Shown here: in pieces, positions 50,443 through 52,889 of the stretch
Position numbering within the stretch: position 1 is the stretch's first letter
Layout: the number at the start of each line of letters is the position of its first letter
Origin: Clostridia bacterium
Lineage (GTDB): Bacteria > Bacillota > Clostridia > Oscillospirales > CAG-272
NCBI GenBank assembly: GCA_017942005.1
Contig: JAGAVJ010000022.1
Location: 1-52,889, forward strand
Reading direction: 5' to 3'
DNA length: 52,889 nt
Position numbers and translations under genes: made by a program
The notes under the pieces: model-generated
What the model was told of the DNA's origin: nothing
The model's input: the letters and a program-made list of their open reading frames with translations, nothing else
The model's database searches: none

Positions 50443-50545
50443 TCTTATGACCATAACTTCGCGAAAGCGAAGTTTTCCTTTCCAATGTGGAATTGTGACG
50501 TAAGTCACAAAACACGGTTTGAAAGATTTATCTTTCAAACTTCAT
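50443..50545 (-). repeat. Three-hairpin intercistronic module before cobT
   Basis: Gene sense: hairpin GTTTGAAAGAT/ATCTTTCAAAC, CGTGT, hairpin TTGTGAC-ttac-GTCACAA, TTCCACA, TTGGAAAGGAAAA, hairpin CTTCGC-ttt-CGCGAAG, TTATGGTCATAAGA, ATG 50442. It is almost identical to 26430-26540. The first bases include the stop codon of the upstream small gene. Confidence 0.9.
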
Positions 50546-50849
50546 CTCTCGATTCTTTTGTTTGATCTGCAGCCGCCTTGGCTGCTTTTTTTGCCTCTCT
50601 CAGCCGTTTTTTTGCACGTGCGCGCTTTTCGCGGTTCTTTTGCAGACGGTCATCTCCCCGTACTTCTTTGAGTCCCGCGGCTTCCAGTGCGCGGGGCCAC
50701 GGCCCGAGAAATGCTTTGATCGACATAACCTCGTAATCTGAGAAATCTGATCTTTGCGGGAAGCGCTCCAGACCGGCATTGTGGAGTTCTGTCTGCTTGT
50801 CCTGCAAAAGCGTAATACAGAGTTCCCGTGAATATTTCATTGCTGCCAT
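50535..50849 (-). CDS. Small homing-endonuclease-associated-repeat protein
   Basis: A 104-residue protein. Residues 5-62 match one HNH-associated repeat (PF18780-like): YSRELCITLLQDKQTEL ... RFPQRSDFSDYEVMSIKAFLGPWPRALEAAGL, a small DNA-binding fold normally found beside endonuclease domains. No nuclease domain is present. The tail is a highly basic, helical KNREKRARAKKRLREAKKAAKAAADQ. It is the first gene after the cobalamin riboswitch and is therefore B12-controlled; its role there is unknown. GGGGG lies nine bases before ATG 50849. The stop codon lies in the repeat module. Confidence 0.72.
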   Translation of the reverse strand: MAAMKYSRELCITLLQDKQTELHNAGLERFPQRSDFSDYEVMSIKAFLGPWPRALEAAGLKEVRGDDRLQKNREKRARAKKRLREAKKAAKAAADQTKESRDEV

Positions 50850-51013
50850 CGTGAATCCCCCTTCTGCCAGGTATCAGACACCGTCTTTGATTTTGAACCT
50901 GTTTTTCCAAAAGCAGCGGAAGGCAGGTCACACGTGCTGGATTATTTTTGTACCGTAAGCATTGTCTGAAAACAAAAAGCGCCTTTTTATTTGTTTTATA
51001 AAACATAATAAAA

Positions 51014-51083
51014 AAGCGCAGCTATCCTTCGGAGCGCAGAAAGAAAAATTCTTCCTGCGCTGAAAAAATGGCTGCACTTTCCA
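51014..51083 (-). terminator. Riboswitch-associated terminator
   Basis: Minus strand: AAAGTGCAGC pairs with GCTGCGCTTT, enclosing an inner AGCGCAG/CTGCGCT stem, and a run of six T follows. It lies about 50 bases after the B12 box and is suited for premature termination when cobalamin is bound. Confidence 0.75.
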
Positions 51084-51130
51084 TGTCCAAATATGCGTCA
51101 GCGTTAAACGCTGTTGCCTTCGCATTGTCT

Positions 51131-51235
51131 GGTGAGTATTCCGACTTATGAAACGAATTTCAATCACGGTAATGATGGTTGCGACGGGATTGCACCGAAC
51201 TTCCCTCTCATCCGAATAAACGGAACCAAACTGCG
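51131..51235 (-). promoter_or_regulatory. Cobalamin riboswitch aptamer
   Basis: Minus strand: GAGGGAAGTTCGGTGCAATC (the GGGAA...GGTGnAAnnCC core), CCGTCGC, ACCATCATTACCGTGA, and the B12 box AAGTCGGAATACTCACC at 51147-51131, in the order and spacing of cobalamin riboswitches. It is followed by a leader stem (CAGCGTTTAACGCTG, about 51100) and the terminator. It should switch off the cob operon when B12 is plentiful. Confidence 0.82.
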
Positions 51236-51281
51236 AAAACGATTGAATTGTCAGCATGATGGAAATCATCATACTTGCAAT

Positions 51282-51310
51282 AGTATAGCACAGAAATTTG
51301 GTTTTGTCAA
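51282..51310 (-). promoter_or_regulatory. Promoter of cob operon
   Basis: On the minus strand, TTGACA (51310-51305) and TATACT (51287-51282) with a 17-base spacer, about 45 bases before the riboswitch core. Confidence 0.88.
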
Positions 51311-52050
51311 TACGCTGTAAAAAATTGGATCAACCTCAATGTATTTTCAAATGATAAGATTGACAAATTGTACTGATGCTCTATTTTAGGCAGCTTTTGA
51401 TAGTGTCCTTTTGCCATTTCATCTCCAGCAAGCGCCAAATCGTAATATTTGTTGATCAGTCCGACATTGATTCCCATCGGGCATGGCTGGCAGTGGTTAC
51501 AATATACGCAGACACCGTATGCGCTCTGCGGCGTAAACTCACCAATCACGGAATAGTCCTTTTCATCCGGTGAGGCAGTTACATATTTCAGTACCGTATG
51601 TAGATCCGCCATATTGCGAACTCCCGGCAATACTGTCATAACAGCCGGACGATCAAGTGCGTATTGGAAGCACTGCGTATGGGTCAATGCTCTTTTGAAT
51701 AGCGAGGTTTTCGCATCCAACAGTTGTCCTCCAGCAAATGGTTTCATAACGGATATACCGACTCCAATACGCTCGCAATCCCGATACAGGGCTGCCCGTT
51801 CTGCAACCTCTCCGATTCCATATTCACCTTTTTGATAATCATAAGCGGGATTGATGCTGAACATAAATATATCCACAAGACCGGTTTCAAGAATTCGTCT
51901 TGCAATTTTGGGATCGTGAGAGGAAAATCCCAAATGACGGATTTTTCCCTCTGATTTCAAAGTCCTCATGTACTCCCACAATCCGCCATTCATTACTTCG
52001 TTCAAGTCTTCCGTATCATCGACACAATGGATAAAACCGATATCTTTTTT
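51307..52050 (-). pseudogene. Internal fragment of aldo/keto reductase
   Basis: The frame encodes the second half of an aldo/keto reductase with ferredoxin-like cysteines: KKDIGFIHCVDDTEDLNEVM (near 52050), GKIRHLGFSSHDPKIARRIL, FSINPAYDYQ, VGISVMKPFAGGQLL, AVMTVLPGVRN and YGVCVYCNHCQPCPMGINVGLINKYYD. Both ends are lost. The N-terminal catalytic half (with the Tyr/Lys of the barrel) is missing, and after HYQKLP (about 51388) the second cysteine cluster is replaced by unrelated residues leading into the cob promoter. It cannot be a functional enzyme as it stands. Confidence 0.8.
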
Positions 52051-52211
52051 ACATCCTCCAGCGTATGATGTGATTGAACGGTATCCATACCTCCCTGTCG
52101 TTCTGCTTTACCTATGTATTCAAGATCTACAAATATTCTATCTACTCCCGCCGTCTCTGCAATTTGAGCAATTTCAGGGCGGTTCGTTATGTACATTAAT
52201 TTAAGAGACAC
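52051..52211 (-). pseudogene. N-terminal fragment of HpcH/HpaI-type aldolase
   Basis: The first ~53 codons of an HpcH/HpaI aldolase/citrate-lyase-family protein: KLMYITNRPEIAQIAETAGVDRIFVDLEYIGKAERQGGMDTVQSHHTLEDVKK, as found in sugar-biosynthesis clusters. At about 52050 the homology ends and the sequence becomes aldo/keto reductase in another frame. The GTG start at 52211 (or ATG 52196) overlaps the end of the sugar transferase, so that junction looks original while the downstream one is a deletion or chimera. Confidence 0.7.
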
Positions 52212-52524
52212 TTGTCTTTTCCTCTTTCTTCACCTTATTTGCTTCAGCATTATCTTTCACAAGAGTTGCTGTAGTATTTTCGTTATCCGCATTTGTGAAA
52301 ACCTTGAATACAGTCATGAAAACAATTTTTATGTCCAGCCACAATGAAACATGATCTACATACCATACATTCAGTTCAATGCGGCGATGCCATTCGACTT
52401 CTTTGCGTCCATGAACCTGCGCCCAACCTGTAATACCTGGGCGCACATCGAACATGCGGCGCTGCTCATCTGTATACTCTTCAATAGACCAAGGATGATA
52501 TGTAAGCGGAAGGCGTGGTCCCTC
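52201..52524 (-). pseudogene. C-terminal fragment of initiating sugar transferase
   Basis: The last 107 residues of a bacterial sugar transferase (undecaprenyl-phosphate sugar phosphotransferase, PF02397): PRLPLTYHPWSIEEYTDEQRRMFDVRPGITGWAQVHGRKEVEWHRRIELNVWYVDHVSLWLDIKIVFMTVFKVFTNADNENT, then a charged tail. The N-terminal membrane helix and about 100 residues are absent; an in-frame TAG (52525-52527) directly precedes the homology. It would start capsule or exopolysaccharide units if intact. Confidence 0.8.
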
Positions 52525-52595
52525 CTATTGGTACACTAACAACTATATATTGTGATTGCCTTTTGAATCAGATACTGTATATAGTTTAAATAAAA
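52525..52595. other. Unassigned AT-rich junction
   Basis: Between the truncated sugar transferase and the next terminator. It contains an inverted pair AACTATATA/TATATAGTT (about 52552-52589), and the left end GGTACACTAAC joins the broken gene. No transposase or target duplication was seen. Confidence 0.3.
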
Positions 52596-52652
52596 CAAAA
52601 AAGAGCCAAACACTACGACATGGATGGATATCCAAATCGAGCATTCGGCTCT
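52596..52652 (-). terminator. Terminator
   Basis: Minus strand: AGAGCC ... GGCTCT enclosing a GGATATCCA-containing arm, followed by six T. Confidence 0.7.
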
Positions 52653-52675
52653 ATAGTATTATTCAGTTTTAGAGT

Positions 52676-52740
52676 AAAAAAACAAGCCCACCTTGTTGCT
52701 ATCTCGTAAATCTACTACGAGTGAAACCACAAGGTGAGCT
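52676..52740 (-). terminator. Terminator of PD-(D/E)XK-type gene
   Basis: Minus strand: GCTCACCTTGT ... ACAAGGTGGGC with an inner CTCGTA/TACGAG stem, then seven T. Confidence 0.8.
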
Positions 52741-52760
52741 ACTATTAAATTATATCAGCT

Positions 52761-52889
52761 TTACACGGTCGCTTCAACAAGCGTCTTGTCACCGTACTGT
52801 CTTTCAACAACACCGATTGTCTTGCTTTGCGTGAAATTGAAGGTCAGCATATATCCCTTGCTCAAATGGTAGAAGTCAAGGTATTCCGC
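52761..52889 (-). CDS. 3' end of PD-(D/E)XK nuclease-domain protein (partial)
   Basis: The last 42 codons of a gene that runs off the window edge: YLDFYHLSKGYMLTFNF followed by KTIGVVERQYGDKTLVEATV. This resembles the C-terminal end of the AAA-ATPase-like proteins with a PD-(D/E)XK nuclease domain (DUF1703 type) that are multicopy in gut Clostridia and Bacteroidetes. The fragment is too short to be certain. Two terminators follow. Confidence 0.55.
   Translation of the reverse strand, partial: AEYLDFYHLSKGYMLTFNFTQSKTIGVVERQYGDKTLVEATV

Noticed and set aside
50880..51000. A second B12-box-like string (AGCACGTGTGACCTGCC, minus strand near 50925-50945)
   Set aside because: It lacks the aptamer core upstream; the true box with correct core is at 51131-51147.
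52525..52595. Possible insertion-sequence end with AACTATATA/TATATAGTT arms
   Set aside because: No transposase, target duplication or second copy in the window; AT-rich pairs of this size are expected by chance.

Overview
The window reads as a chromosomal contig from a low-to-moderate-GC Gram-positive anaerobe, most likely a gut Clostridia member (Oscillospirales/Lachnospirales type). This is an inference from consistent TTGACA-17-TATAAT promoters, AGGAGG ribosome sites, lipobox lipoproteins, LacI-controlled glycoside hydrolases, TetR- and XRE-controlled ABC exporters, and a B12 salvage operon under a cobalamin riboswitch. No species call is possible from sequence reading alone. No tRNA, CRISPR array or intact transposase was seen.

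Layout. 1-617: the contig edge lies in the first bases of a 16S rRNA gene on the minus strand, preceded by a leader and two tandem consensus promoters. 618-9104: a CmpB-like membrane protein, an operon of FAD oxidoreductase, ABC exporter and GNAT, a MATE exporter, a CMD-cupin protein and a lipoprotein. 9223-14708: CPBP protease-like protein, small membrane proteins, a GyrI-like protein, an alpha/beta hydrolase, an FMN oxidoreductase and a nucleotidyltransferase. 14806-21576: a TetR regulator, a flavodoxin, a two-component system and a LolD/MacB-like ABC exporter in one direction. 21944-25573: an XRE-TPR regulator facing a TetR-controlled ABC-2 exporter. 25896-32732: DNA alkyl-transferase, a large lipoprotein, a nitrilase, and three plus-strand genes, two of them GyrI-like.

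32802-44138 holds two parallel sugar loci on the minus strand. One is LacI, GH36 alpha-galactosidase and a solute-binding lipoprotein. The other is LacI, an RpiB-family isomerase, a GH78 alpha-L-rhamnosidase and a second solute-binding lipoprotein. Both have CG-centred palindromic operators, and neither has transporter permeases in the window. 44612-46771 is a plus-strand XRE-IbrA-IbrB cassette (PP-loop PAPS-reductase-like enzyme plus ParB/Srx-fold partner). 46948-51310 is a complete nucleotide-loop B12 operon (cobT, cobU, cobS, a second CobU-like gene, cobC) led by a small HNH-associated-repeat protein and a cobalamin riboswitch with its own promoter and terminator. 51307-52889 is a scar: remnants of an aldo/keto reductase, an HpcH/HpaI aldolase and a sugar transferase, then the end of a PD-(D/E)XK-type gene.

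The most unusual signal spans the whole window. About fifteen genes on both strands lack a normally spaced ribosome site. Instead they have a purine-rich Shine-Dalgarno, then a perfect or near-perfect hairpin whose sequence differs from gene to gene, then a conserved TTATGGTCATAAnn-like tract ending at the start codon. In several operons this is the last part of a larger three-hairpin module of about 100 bases lying between genes. Position, orientation and pairing are conserved while stem sequence is not, which points to a structured translation-initiation element or a mobile element that carries one.
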